Counted from the first letter of the stretch, positions 1 through 8,879 are shown. The stretch: DNA of 64,000 nt from Cranoglanis bouderius (GCA_023630585.1 CM042558.1:11711800-11775799); one strand, 5' to 3'. The notes: generated by a model not told the origin, from the letters alone. Numbers and translations: made by a program.

Positions 1-9
1 CCTCCCCAG
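1..9 (+). CDS. mdm4: mdm4, possible 3' end of an upstream coding exon (partial)
   Basis: The window opens with nine bases ending in CAG directly followed by GTAAAA, which has the form of a 5' splice donor at 10-11. Joined to the next mdm4 exon starting at 2553, the last codons read Leu-Pro-Ser. This resembles the Ile-Pro-Ser of human MDM4 just downstream of the p53-binding domain. Only nine bases are visible, so the assignment rests on the donor motif, the open phase and this short similarity. Upstream exons, including the SWIB/p53-binding domain, are outside the window. Confidence 0.45.
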
Positions 10-625
10 GTAAAACTAATCCAGCTTACATAGGGCTTTTAATAATCGTTTCAACCTTTGCTTTTGTACTGTTTATTTATACTAATCCCCATTAAGATTA
101 ATAATAACAAGATTGATCATTTACTTAAAGTCTCTTGCTAAATTTGCTTTAGTGTTGCAGATTTTCTTAGATGTCTAGATCTTTACAGTTTTAGTCTAAA
201 GACAGTTTTGCTGAGTTTTTGTAGTTAGCTGGTAAGATGAAATGCAGTTTGCCATGAGAGGGCTTGAAGAGCAGCTGCCTCCAACAGTCATGTGTGTACA
301 GAGTGGCACCGTCTCTGTACATCCCCAAGGTCAGCTTCGCCTGGTGGTTTTAGTTTGTGGGGGGAAAAGCCACCAGTGTGGGCATGGCTAATGGGGAAAC
401 AGAGTCCCTGTCTCTGTTTGTCACTCAGAGTTTTCTTCTCTGCTCCGCCGCTTATTCTGGCATAATAGCAGCTCTGTTTGTTCCACACACTGGCCTTCTC
501 CACCCTCCACCCCTCTATCCTATACTCTTGCAAGCATTAACACATATTAGGTAATTTGTCACAGGTTTACACACAGGAGAAATCTGATTTGGGTGACGAA
601 AGAGAGTTTGGTGTGAAGAGCCTGG

Positions 626-660
<35 letters not shown>

Positions 661-710
661 GGTATCACTTGCTTGCGGTGGCTACACCTTTTGGGTGGGC
701 ATGAGTAATA
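10..710 (+). other. mdm4 intron, left part
   Basis: AT-rich intronic sequence between the putative donor at 10 and the Tc1-like element at 711. No exon-like open frame with splice sites was found. It ends with a run of about 30 T at 630-659. Confidence 0.4.
630..659 (+). repeat. poly(T) tract
   Basis: An uninterrupted run of about 29 T residues, possibly the tail of an old retroposed element on the - strand. No SINE body could be recognised next to it. Confidence 0.9.
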
Positions 711-943
711 CAGTGGGGGGAAAAAAGTATTTGATCCCCTGCTGATTTTGTATGTTTACCCACTGACAAAGAAATGATCAGTCTATAATTTTAATGGTTG
801 GTGTATTTTAACAGTGAGAGACAGAATAACAACAAAAAAATCCAGAAAAACCCATTTCAAAAAAGTTATAAATTGATTTGCATTTTAATGAGGGAAATAA
901 GTATTTGATCCCCTATCAATCAGCAAGATTTCTGGCTCCCAGG

Positions 944-1034
944 TGTCTTTTACACGGGTAACGAGCTGAGATTAGGAACACTCTCTTAAAGGGTGTGCTC
1001 CTAATCTCAGTTTGTTACCTGTAAAAAGACACCT
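944..1034. repeat. long palindrome inside the left TIR of Tc1-A copy 1
   Basis: GTGTCTTTTACACGGGTAAC at the left pairs with GTTACCTGTAAAAAGACAC at the right. Inside these, GAGATTAGGA pairs with TCCTAATCTC around a loop of about 20 bases. Single-stranded DNA or RNA would form a long hairpin. Copy 2 retains the outer arms but has lost the inner stem-loop. Confidence 0.75.
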
Positions 1035-1077
1035 CTCCACAGAGGCAATCAATTAATCAGATTCTAAATTCTCCACC

Positions 1078-1898
1078 ATGGCCAAGACCAAAGAGCTGTC
1101 CAAGGATGTCAGGGAGAAGATTGTAGACCTACACAAGGCTGGAATGGGCTACAAGACCATCGCCAAGCAGCTTGGTGAGAAGGTGACAACAGTTGGTGCG
1201 ATTATTCGCAAATGGAAGAAACTGTCAGTCTCCCTCGGTCTGGGGCTCCATGCAAGATCTCACCTCGTGGAGTTTCAATGATCATGAGAACGGTGAGGAA
1301 TCAGCCCAGAACTACACGGGAGGATGTTGTTAATGATCTCAAGGCAGCTGGGACCATAGTCACCAAGAAAACAATTGGTAACACACTACTCCGTGAAGGA
1401 CTGAAATCCTGCAGCGCCCGCAAGGTCCCCCTGCTCAAGAAAGCACACGTACAGGCCTGTCTGAAGTTTGCCTGAATGATTCAGAGGAGAACTGGGTGAA
1501 AGTGTTGTGGTCAGGTGTGGTCAGATCTCTTTGGCATCAACTCAACTCGCCGTGTTTGGAGGAGGAGGAATGCTGCCTATGACCCCAAGTCATAACACCA
1601 TCCCCACCGTCAAACATGGAGGTGGGAACATTATGCTTTGGGGGTGTTTTTCTGCTAAGGGGACAGGACAACTGCACCGCATCAAAGGGACGATGGACGG
1701 GGCCTTGTACCGTCAAATCTTGGGTGAGAACCTCCTTCCCTCATCCAGGGCATTGAAAATGACCTTAATGACTTGGACAGGATCTGCAAAGAGGAGTGGG
1801 ACAAAATCCCTCCTGAGATGTGTGCAAACCTGGTGGCCAACCACAAGAAACGTCTGACCTCTGTTATTGTCAACAAGGGTTTTGCCACCAAGTACTAA
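1078..1898 (+). pseudogene. Tc1-like transposase remnant, family A copy 1
   Basis: The reading begins at an ATG at 1078 with an N-terminal helix-turn-helix region (MAKTKELSKD..., GYKTIAKQLGEK). It shifts frame around 1215 into one containing the GRPR-like SGAPCKISPRG and RTVRNQPRTT. It meets a stop near 1473, then continues in the first frame with GGGNIMLWGCFSAKGTGQ. The sequence jumps from RALKM directly into the region encoding the ERICKEEWDKIPPEM-type C-terminus in another frame. About 200 bp have therefore been deleted, including the second catalytic Asp (DPKHT motif) and the NPIENLW glutamate. No active transposase can be made. Copy 2 at 47261-48081 carries the same lesions. Confidence 0.9.
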
Positions 1899-2108
1899 GT
1901 CGAAGGGGTCAAATACTTATTTCCCTCATTAAAATGCAAATCAATTTAGAACTTTTTTGAAATGCGTTTTTCTGGATTTTTTTTGTTGTTATTCTGTCTC
2001 TTACTGTTAAAATACACCTACAGTTAAAATCATAGACTGATCATTTCTTTGTCAGTGGGCAAACGTACAAAATCAGCGGGGGATCAAATACTTTTTTTTA
2101 CCCCACTG

Positions 2109-2552
2109 TACATGTTAAAAAAAGAAGAAAAAAGAAGAGGCAAAGCAATTTCTTAAATAACATTTGATATTGAAAGGTATGGCCACCTTTGAATTGCATA
2201 TTGTGTTTATTTATATCCTGCTCTTGATTCAGGATTAACAATATATATTTTTAACATCTTAAGATTAGCTTGACAATCATTTTATTCTTTTTTTTATTTA
2301 TTTGCTTTTAATTTCATCTTTTTAAAAGTAAAGCTATATTGATTTTCTAAGGGTTTTTTTTAATGCCATTTTGAAGCCCACAAGCATAGATCCATTTCTC
2401 CCTTTTCCTTTCCCTCTGTCCCTTTGTGTGTTTGTGGCTCTCTGCAGCCACATAAACAAGGTCACTGTTGTGGAGGAGCTGCTATTCTGCTTGTTATCAC
2501 ATCATAGCATCTGGCAATAATGCCGCTTCTCCTTCACCATGTAGGTGTCCAG
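2109..2552 (+). other. mdm4 intron, right part, with acceptor
   Basis: AT-rich intron between Tc1-A and the next exon. The acceptor is either the AG at 2551-2552 (used here) or the AG at 2543-2544. Both leave the downstream exon open in the same frame and differ by eight bases. Confidence 0.5.
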
Positions 2553-2638
2553 CAAGATGTGTAATTCTGGAACATCGTTCAGTGATGCCTGTGCCATGCA
2601 GAATTCCTCTCAGCGAAGACCACGAGATGAAGATGATG
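2553..2638 (+). CDS. mdm4: mdm4 exon (Ser-rich/acidic linker)
   Basis: Short coding exon of mdm4, between the N-terminal p53-binding domain (outside the window) and the central WWF region. It reads KMCNSGTSFSDACAMQ, then NSSQRRPRDEDD, matching the Ser-rich, basic, then acidic linker of MDM4 (SSTSRKRTTEDD in human). It ends in phase 1 at a good donor (G|GTATGC, GT at 2639-2640), which fits the phase of the next exon at 4685 and creates an Asp codon across the junction. The left border is uncertain: AG at 2543-2544 would add Val-Ser-Ser. Identity comes from frame continuity with the unambiguous downstream exons. Confidence 0.75.
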
Positions 2639-2999
2639 GTATGCATTTATTTATTTATACATTTCCATATTTATTTTTTAAGAGACCCAGACTGTATAAA
2701 TCTTGTAAATTAAATTGCCTTGTTACAGGAGTCAAACAAGGCACAGTACAATCCATAAACAAGTAGCAGTCAGTTAAGAGTTAATGGCAAATAAATAAAA
2801 CAAAAATGATGAAATTTTAAAAAATAAACCAAATTATTGTTCCACTTGGGATGGTGGTAAGAAATTTGGGCCCCCTGAAAAATCCATGTACTTGTACTCT
2901 TACCTTACCACAACCTGTCACAGCATTTTTCCTCTTTCCCTTTTCACTTTCTGTTACAGCTGCATAACTCATTCTTTCATTCATTTTCCTTCTGCTTTT

Positions 3000-3420
3000 C
3001 CTGGTAAGGGTCGTGGGGAAAACAGTTCGATAACGTCTACTTCAGACTTCTCTATCCTCAGCCACAGATTTCAGCTTTTCTTGGCAGATCTGCTGACATT
3101 CCCAATCCAGCTGTGAGATATAATCTCTTCACCTAGTCCTGGGTATGCCCTGGGCTTTCCATCCAGTCGGGGTGTGCGTGATGGAGCTGTACCAGGTGCC
3201 CACCAGGCGACATTCTTGTAATGTGACCAAACCACCTCTACTGCTTCCTCTCACTTATGAATAGCAGAGGTTCAGCTCATGACCATTGGTGAGGATAGAG
3301 ATTTAGGTCGACCAATAAACAGAGAGCTTTCTCCTCAAGCTGAGCTCTAGTTTCACCTCTGTGACTTTAATACTGCGTCTGCTGACCCAATCCGTTGACA
3401 GTTTTGCACTCTCTTTTTTG
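3000..3420 (-). mobile_element. decayed non-LTR retrotransposon fragment
   Basis: This GC-richer block contains phrases such as GGTCGTGGGG, AGCTCATGACCATTGGTGAG and TAGGTCGACCAATAAA, which I recognise as derived from an abundant fish LINE read in reverse orientation. No open frame survives, and neither end of the element is identifiable. Clade assignment is not attempted. The call rests on memory of the repeat family, not on a search. Confidence 0.5.
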
Positions 3421-3710
3421 ATTGCACAAATATGAACCCAAGAGCCCTTCTGGCTCTCCTATGTCTCTCCTACCTCTCCTTCCCTCACCACTGGTGTCCA
3501 CCAGCATCTCCTAGGGTTGCTGCCTTGACAGGCACTGATGGCCTTCTGGCCACAACGTCTTGCAGTTGCGTCTACAATTGAGGATTTGAACAAGGCTTTG
3601 TTTAATCAGCTCTGTTCTTGTCTATTTGAGAACAGCAAGTATTATAGCATGAGCATTCTTATTAACAACTCTATATTATAGAGTTAATAAATATATAATA
3701 AACTATATTC

Positions 3711-4030
3711 CAGGGTTCGTACAAGGTGCTTGAGTTAGGCTTTTTTAAATTTAAGTACTGGAACACCTTGAAAATAGCCATTTTTATCTAGTGGTGCTTA
3801 AAAATGTGCTTGACATTATGGTGTAAGCATATGCAATGCATGGGAAATGCAAATTTAGTCCAGCATGGCTGGAAAAAGGTGCTGTGTATAAATTTTTTTT
3901 TTTTTTGCAATTTAAAAATGAAGAAATAAAGAATGTTTGAATGACATCTCTTTGGAAAAAAAAAAAAATGGTGCTTGAAAAGTCCTTGAAAGTCCTGAAA
4001 TTTCATTATGAAGCATCTGTACGAACCCTG
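3711..4030. mobile_element. short inverted-repeat transposon (MITE), CAGGGTTCGTAC family
   Basis: A 320-bp element with perfect 12-bp terminal inverted repeats, CAGGGTTCGTAC at the left and GTACGAACCCTG at the right. It is flanked by the direct repeat ATATTC (3705-3710 and 4031-4036). Internal arms containing GTGCTTGA-type words are also partly symmetrical. It has no coding capacity. The superfamily is uncertain: hAT-like elements normally give 8-bp duplications, while only 6 bp match here. Confidence 0.75.
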
Positions 4031-4058
4031 ATATTCTGATAATACCAAAAATAATGTA

Positions 4059-4480
4059 CACTATATGGCCAAAAGTTTGTGGACACCTGACCATCACACC
4101 CATATTGCTTTGCTGTTATAATAACCTCCACACTTCAGGGAAGGTTTTCCACTAGATTTTGGAGTATGCCTCTTGGGATTTCTGCCCATTCAGCCACAAG
4201 ACCACAAGGCACTGATGTCCACTAGGAGGCCTGAGATGCAGTCAATGTTTCAATTCATTCCAAAGGTGTTAAGTTGGGTTTAGGTCAGGGCTCTGTGCAG
4301 GCCACTCATTTCTTCTTGGATCTTGCTTTGTGCACAGGGACATTGTCATGCTGGAACAGGTTTGGACCTTTTTAGTTCCAATAAAGGGAAATCTTAATGT
4401 TACTGCATACATAGACCTTCTATACAATTGTGTACTTCCACCTTTCTGGCAACAGTTTGGGGAAGACCCGCATACGTAAG
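4059..4480 (-). mobile_element. truncated Tc1-like element, family F copy 1
   Basis: It starts after TA (4057-4058) with CACTATATGGCCAAAAGTTT, the terminal repeat of a very common fish Tc1-like family. A decayed transposase C-terminal region on the - strand follows. A frame at 4269-4493 (-) ends in EWPAQSPDLNPT, the conserved segment before the catalytic Glu. The right-hand TIR is missing, so the element is truncated near 4480. Confidence 0.85.
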
Positions 4481-4684
4481 TCAGACTTGACACAATTATG
4501 CAATTTTACTAGACTAACTTCTCAAAATGATCATGGTGCTTCTGGAAGGTTAACAGAACTCAAGATGTGTTTCTAAAACAAGTCTAATATATTTATACTA
4601 TACAAATGAAAGTGTGTGTCAGTTAAGAATCTTTTAAGAAACCACAAATGATACATGGTTTGTGTCTCTTGAAATTGTTTACAG

Positions 4685-4845
4685 ACTCATTAGATGGGAT
4701 GCCCAGATCAGCCTGTAAGCGGCCAAAGCTGGATGTGAGTCTTGACGAATGGGACCTGTCCGGCTTGCCCTGGTGGTTTCTGGGTAACCTGCGCAGTAAT
4801 TACACACGCAGGAGCAATGGCTCCACAGACATCCACACAAATCAA
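4685..4845 (+). CDS. mdm4: mdm4 exon encoding the WWF/central acidic region
   Basis: Coding exon of 161 bp with acceptor TTTACAG (AG 4683-4684) and donor CAA|GTAAG. It encodes SLDGMPRSACKRPKLDVSL, then DEWDLSGLPWWFLGNLRSNY and RSNGSTDIHTNQ. The GLPWWFLGNLRSNYT segment is the hallmark of MDM4, where the central Trp-rich element folds back on the p53-binding domain as an intramolecular inhibitor. The exon starts in phase 1 and ends in phase 0. The upstream KRPK stretch is a possible basic patch. This exon makes the mdm4 assignment secure. Confidence 0.96.
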
Positions 4846-5585
4846 GTAAGACAACCAACTTAACACAACAGTTTATTAATATAAACATCTTTGTACTCAT
4901 GCTCTATATACAGTACTGTGCAAAAGTTTAAGGCTATTTTTTTTTAGTACAAATTTTTGATTTTATGACTTCTACATGATCAAGTCAGTACAAAAAAACA
5001 TTTTCGTTTCCCAAACATTAGTTTTCTAGCACAAAATTAAATGTTACAGAAAAATGTTTGTATTAAAGAAAGCAGCGTATTACATAAGAGACCACTTTTC
5101 AGACAAAAAACTCAATGAAGGCTGCTGGGTTTTGCTGCAAAAATAAGAAGCAATTGCGAAAGTCAAAGACTCCAGAAGAACTGTGGCTGGATCTGCAAGA
5201 TGCTCAATAAAACTTACCAGCTAATTTCCTTATAAAGCTGCACAAATTGTCCCGGAGACTACTATTTTAATTTAAAAATTTTTGTCACACCAAATATTGA
5301 CTTTGTTTTTAATGTAGAAACATTTAATTTCATTATTTTGAAGGCATCTTTGCTCTACAGCATTCTTTGCATGCGCCTAAAACTTTTGCACAGTACTGTA
5401 CATGGGGAAAATATTAGGAAACCGGAATAATTATTTAATTATTGTTTATATAGAGTTTATATAAATGTTATTGCTTCATTACATTTTCGTCATTATTGCA
5501 TGTGAACCTCGTAATAGGACTATTCTATAGAAGAGCACTGAGTGTTTTCAACAACTTGATTGAGAAGCAGCTCTCTTGTGGACAG
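4846..5585 (+). other. mdm4 intron containing a MITE
   Basis: Intron with GTAAGA donor and ACAG acceptor (AG 5584-5585). Most of it is the 488-bp TA-flanked inverted-repeat element at 4911-5398. Confidence 0.85.
4911..5398 (+). mobile_element. Tc1-type MITE, family E copy 1
   Basis: A 488-bp element flanked by TA (4909-4910, 5399-5400). Its terminal inverted repeats of about 24 bp begin CAGTACTGTGCAAAAGTTT and end AAACTTTTGCACAGTACTG. It has no transposase frame. A second full-length copy lies inverted at 62282-62812, and fragments occur near 11145-11238 and 34240-34396. Confidence 0.93.
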
Positions 5586-5759
5586 GAGGAAGACACTGCT
5601 GTTGTGTCAGACACCACGGATGACCTGTGGTTTCTGAATGAGGCAGAGAGCGAGCAGGTTAGTGTGGAGATGAAGGAGGCAGCACTTGAACAGGGCAGTG
5701 ACTCTGAGTCCCCTCAGGAGGAAGAGGAGCAAGGGAGGGACAGCAAAGAAGACAAGGAG
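5586..5759 (+). CDS. mdm4: mdm4 exon (acidic region)
   Basis: A 174-bp exon (58 codons, phase 0 at both ends), with acceptor GGACAG and donor GAG|GTAAAG. It begins EEDTAVVSDTTDDLWFLNEA, nearly identical to the VSDTTDDLWFLNE block of vertebrate MDM4. It continues into a very acidic, low-complexity stretch (DSESPQEEEEQGRDSKEDKE). In the MDM2/MDM4 family this is the central acidic domain that precedes the zinc finger. It binds ribosomal proteins, p300 and ARF in MDM2, and contributes to p53 core contacts. The open frame before 5586 is intron read-through. Confidence 0.95.
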
Positions 5760-5851
5760 GTAAAGGCTGCTACTGCACCACCTCTCTATCATTGGTGTAT
5801 TATTATAAAACTGGGATGGCTTCTTTATCTTTATATTCATATCATTCTTAG
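5760..5851 (+). other. mdm4 short intron
   Basis: A 92-bp intron with GTAAAG donor and TTCTTAG acceptor. It keeps phase 0 on both sides. Confidence 0.9.
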
Positions 5852-5920
5852 ATGCAGGAGGAGCTGGATGATGACTCGCAGTGTCTCAGTGATGACACAG
5901 ACACAGAGATTTCGACACAG
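5852..5920 (+). CDS. mdm4: mdm4 small exon (SLSDDTD motif)
   Basis: A 69-bp exon of 23 codons, phase 0 on both sides, between TTCTTAG and the donor GTACCT. It encodes MQEELDDDSQ, then CLSDDTDTEISTQ. The LSDDTD motif is the conserved acidic patch immediately upstream of the RanBP2-type zinc finger in MDM2 and MDM4. The next exon resumes in the same frame with DAWQCSEC. Confidence 0.94.
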
Positions 5921-6325
5921 GTACCTTTTATGGATACCTGTAAACTTGCATACAATGTTGTGAAAATGTTTAATAGGGGATTTATTATGGTGAACATATT
6001 TGATTCTACATCAATTCTAATAATTATGAAAATAATGTGAAATGTTTTAGAATTGTGAAATTCTAAATAGTAGCCCATTTTAAAATTGTAAATACATTTA
6101 GCATTATTTATTTATTTGTTTGCTTGTTTATTTATTTATTTATTTATTTATTTATTTTTTGGTAAAAGCAGCCTGAATTTTAAAAAAAAAAAAAAAAAAA
6201 AACTCAATTACCATTCAATATACACAAGAGATTTTAAAAGGGGGACACAAATAATCTAAATGAAAAATTGTAAACTTTGATTTGTACCGTTTTATGGCCC
6301 ATTTCTAATCCTGTTTTTGCTACAG
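5921..6325 (+). other. mdm4 last intron
   Basis: A 405-bp intron with GTACCT donor and TGCTACAG acceptor (AG 6324-6325). It carries a TTTA-rich microsatellite and a run of A (6107-6201). Confidence 0.9.
6107..6201 (+). repeat. (TTTA)n and poly(A) tract
   Basis: An interrupted TTTA tetranucleotide array at about 6107-6160, followed by about 20 consecutive A at 6181-6201, in the last intron of mdm4. Confidence 0.9.
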
Positions 6326-6841
6326 GATGCCTGGCAATGCTCAGAGTGCCGCAAGTTTAACTCGGCCACACAGCGCTACTGCATGCGTTGCTGGGCGCTG
6401 CGCAAGGATTGGTACAAGGACTGTTCGCGTCTAGCACACTCTGTCTCAGTCCCCAACTTGCCAGATCCCAAAGACGAAAACGAGGATGAGGATGATGGTA
6501 TTGATGTGCCTGACTGCCCAAGAACCGTTTCAGACCCCGTCATCCTGCCCTCACATTGTTGGGCATCTCGTGATTTACCTGCCTCGCCTGCATCTGCCAA
6601 GGGCAAAGCCCCACGCCGCTTGGTGCTTCAGAATTCACAGGAGAGCCAAGAAGGGCGTGAAGTCATGCTGGAACCCTGCAGGCTGTGCCGTGTGCGTCCA
6701 CGTGATGGCAACATCATCCATGGACGCACAGCGCACATGCTCACCTGCTTTCCCTGCGCACGCAAGCTACACAGGTGCCACGCTCCATGCCCTGGCTGTG
6801 GCCAGATCATCCAGAAAGTCATCAAGATGTTTGTAGCCTGA
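6326..6841 (+). CDS. mdm4: mdm4 terminal coding exon: RanBP2 zinc finger and RING
   Basis: The last exon encodes 171 residues and ends at TGA (6839-6841). Exon residues 3-23 form a RanBP2-type zinc finger (W3, C5-x2-C8-x10-C19-x2-C22). The C-terminal RING uses C118, C121, H132, H137, C141, C144, C155 and C158. It ends KVIKMFVA, the tail through which MDM4 pairs with the MDM2 RING. MDM4 itself is a weak ubiquitin ligase; it restrains p53 and works as a heterodimer with MDM2. Regulatory sites known in mammals look preserved: the caspase-like DVPD|C at 60-64, RTVS at 66-69 (14-3-3/CHK2-type), HSVS at 38-41 and an SQE site near 107. The acidic DENEDEDDG stretch precedes the caspase site. Confidence 0.97.
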   Translation, partial: DAWQCSECRKFNSATQRYCMRCWALRKDWYKDCSRLAHSVSVPNLPDPKDENEDEDDGIDVPDCPRTVSDPVILPSHCWASRDLPASPASAKGKAPRRLVLQNSQESQEGREVMLEPCRLCRVRPRDGNIIHGRTAHMLTCFPCARKLHRCHAPCPGCGQIIQKVIKMFVA

Positions 6842-8350
6842 AAGCTGAAGAAATGATTTAAAATACACACATGCATAAAGTGTACAGAGGGCTCCATATC
6901 CTACTGACCAAATAGCAGGTTGCATGTAAAAATATACATTGAAACAAAAACACAAGCATACAGAGTTCTTCATATCTAACAAATAATTAATGGTTTGCAT
7001 ATAAAATATACATATTTAAGTTGTACAGAGCACTTGTTGAAGGTGTAAAATACTGGGCATGAACGATGCAGAATTTGTAAATAGCTTATTCCTTGCTAAA
7101 TGCATCGTGTGTATATAATGTACAGAACGAGGTTGCTTCTGTCGTACATGAATACTTCTGTGAAGCTGGTATTTTCCATGCATTATGGAAGGAGATGTAC
7201 ATATTTCTATTCAGCCGAAGGAGGCGGAAAGCAACGCATGGCATGGTACTTCCTGTGACACTGTGCGAATTTAGCACAGTATACCAAGGAAAAACAATTC
7301 CTGCATTTAAAAAACAAGAAAAACATTTTACAAGTTATACGTCATACTTAAATACATTAAATACATTTGCACAGAAGCACACCCTTGCCACCTTGGTGTA
7401 ATCTGATTCACCAGGTGTTGGGTTTTAAGCTGAGAATTGTCTAAATTATTTATTTATGAGCATAATTTCATGGGATTGTCTTGTTTGCTGTCCGGTTAGA
7501 CCAGCTTTGCATGCGAATTGTGAACCACAATTGTTCTCATTTTACATGGATATTTTGCAGAGAAAGTCTGACACCTTTCTGGCTCACACAGAGTAGCACT
7601 TTGTACAGATTTCTATAAATATACTAAATGTCTGTGAGCTAAAAATTGTGGTATTATATATGTGTGCAAATATATAACAGCATATTGTCCTGAGATGACT
7701 AGCCTGCAAAGCTTGATGTTTCCTCAAAGTTTAGATGTTTAGATCAAACAGGCCAAGAGGTTTCAGTTCTGCTCCAGTGCTTGTGAAGAAATCAATTCCT
7801 TTTTGTCATCACCCCTCATCTCAAGTTGGAGTTTTGTCTGAGTTTGAGCATCACTGAAGTGTGAATGTTGAGGAACAGAGGATCTCTAGAGCGCCATGAA
7901 GGCCTTCTTTTTTCCTATTACGCTGTGCCTTTATGGCTTCTTTCTAGTTCACTATCTGTTGTAGCCTGTGTATGTTTAAAGAAAAAAGGAGGAAGAGGAA
8001 GCTGGTTGACTTGGGATCTAAATGACACTTGTTACAGATTTTGCCAAATGTTTTCTTTAGAGAACTGAGTTTTACAATTTTGTTCCTTACATTTGAAACT
8101 TTAGTTGTTGCTGTTTTCTTAATGTTTTAACTCTTCTTTACATTGAATTGCCACAGCGCTTCTTCCTTTTCACAGATGAGCAGTTCCTAAATGGTTTGCG
8201 CTGTTGTTTGTTTATCCTTCCCTCACTTGACTTTGCAGTATACAGGGGGGAAAAAGCATAATTTGTGTGCTCTGCCTGTTGAGAATGCTTGATTGCTTTC
8301 ACACAAGGCTTCAACTGCTAGAGAATTTTTGCAGTCTTTAGTTTATCTTG

Positions 8351-8365
8351 CCACCAGAGGGCGAT
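8351..8365 (+). promoter_or_regulatory. CTCF-like motif 1
   Basis: CCACCAGAGGGCGAT closely matches the vertebrate CTCF core (CCASYAGRKGGCRS-like). It lies in the mdm4 3' UTR region. A second site in the same orientation is about 510 bp away. Confidence 0.55.
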
Positions 8366-8647
8366 AGATGATTATAATTTTCTATACATGTAAGCTTGAG
8401 CAGAATGCTTATCTCCTTTCTTATGGCTGTACAAGCACATTTCCATTAAGTGGTCCTTGCACATGAGAGAATGCTGTATTTTACTCATTATACCACATGG
8501 TATTCAAGGTAAAACGTATTTGAGCTGAAGTCACTGCCATAATTATTGAAGTTTATGTTTATACATTTTTATGTTTTGTTTGTCTCCGAACATAAGTTCT
8601 GCTTCAGAACATATTTCCTGTTCATGAGCAGCTTTTGTCTTAAGTTG

Positions 8648-8673
8648 AATAAATAGTGCAACTAATTAATAAA
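8648..8673 (+). terminator. candidate mdm4 poly(A) signals
   Basis: Two AATAAA hexamers, at 8648-8653 and 8668-8673, are followed within about 30 bases by a T/GT-rich stretch (TGTCTCTGTCTTTTC...TTTGGTTACATTTTTGTG). This arrangement suits mRNA 3'-end formation. Confidence 0.55.
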
Positions 8674-8864
8674 CAATGTCTCTGTCTTTTCTTTAGTTTG
8701 GTTACATTTTTGTGTAGTTTCACATATTTTCTTAATGTATTTCTGAATTCAAATTTTAAAATTATTCATAAATACAGTTTGTCTTCTTCCCAAGAATATT
8801 CTCCCAAACATCACATGCGTTCTTGCTTCTGTTTTTCAGCTGCTGGGTGCACTTTTCGTGTAAA

Positions 8865-8879
8865 CCACTAGAGGGCAGT
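8865..8879 (+). promoter_or_regulatory. CTCF-like motif 2
   Basis: CCACTAGAGGGCAGT is another strong match to the CTCF core, just past the candidate mdm4 poly(A) sites and in the same orientation as motif 1. Confidence 0.58.

Larger units (their letters stand above)
711..2108 (+). mobile_element. Tc1-like element, family A copy 1 (non-autonomous)
   Basis: A Tc1/mariner element of 1398 bp flanked by TA on both sides (709-710 and 2109-2110). Inverted terminal repeats are about 205 bp (711-915 and 1904-2108) and begin CAGTGGGG. The interior holds a decayed transposase. A second copy of the same subfamily is at 46925-48289. A long palindrome (about 944-1034) lies just inside the left TIR. The element sits in an mdm4 intron in the same orientation as the gene. 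Confidence 0.95.
2639..4684 (+). other. mdm4 intron with three repeat relics
   Basis: Intron with donor GT at 2639 and acceptor AG at 4683-4684. It contains a decayed LINE fragment, a 320-bp inverted-repeat element and a truncated Tc1-like element, each listed separately. The remainder is AT-rich with nothing recognised. Confidence 0.7.
6842..8690 (+). other. mdm4: mdm4 3' UTR (inferred extent)
   Basis: AT-rich sequence after the stop, without another supported coding frame or recognised transposon until the clustered AATAAA signals near 8.65 kb. The extent of about 1.85 kb is inferred from these signals only. Internal polyadenylation cannot be excluded. Confidence 0.55.

Noticed and set aside
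5496..5585. Extension of the mdm4 frame upstream of the exon at 5586
   Set aside because: The 30 codons before ACAG|GAG do not resemble MDM4, and a clean acceptor explains the exon start; it is intron read-through.
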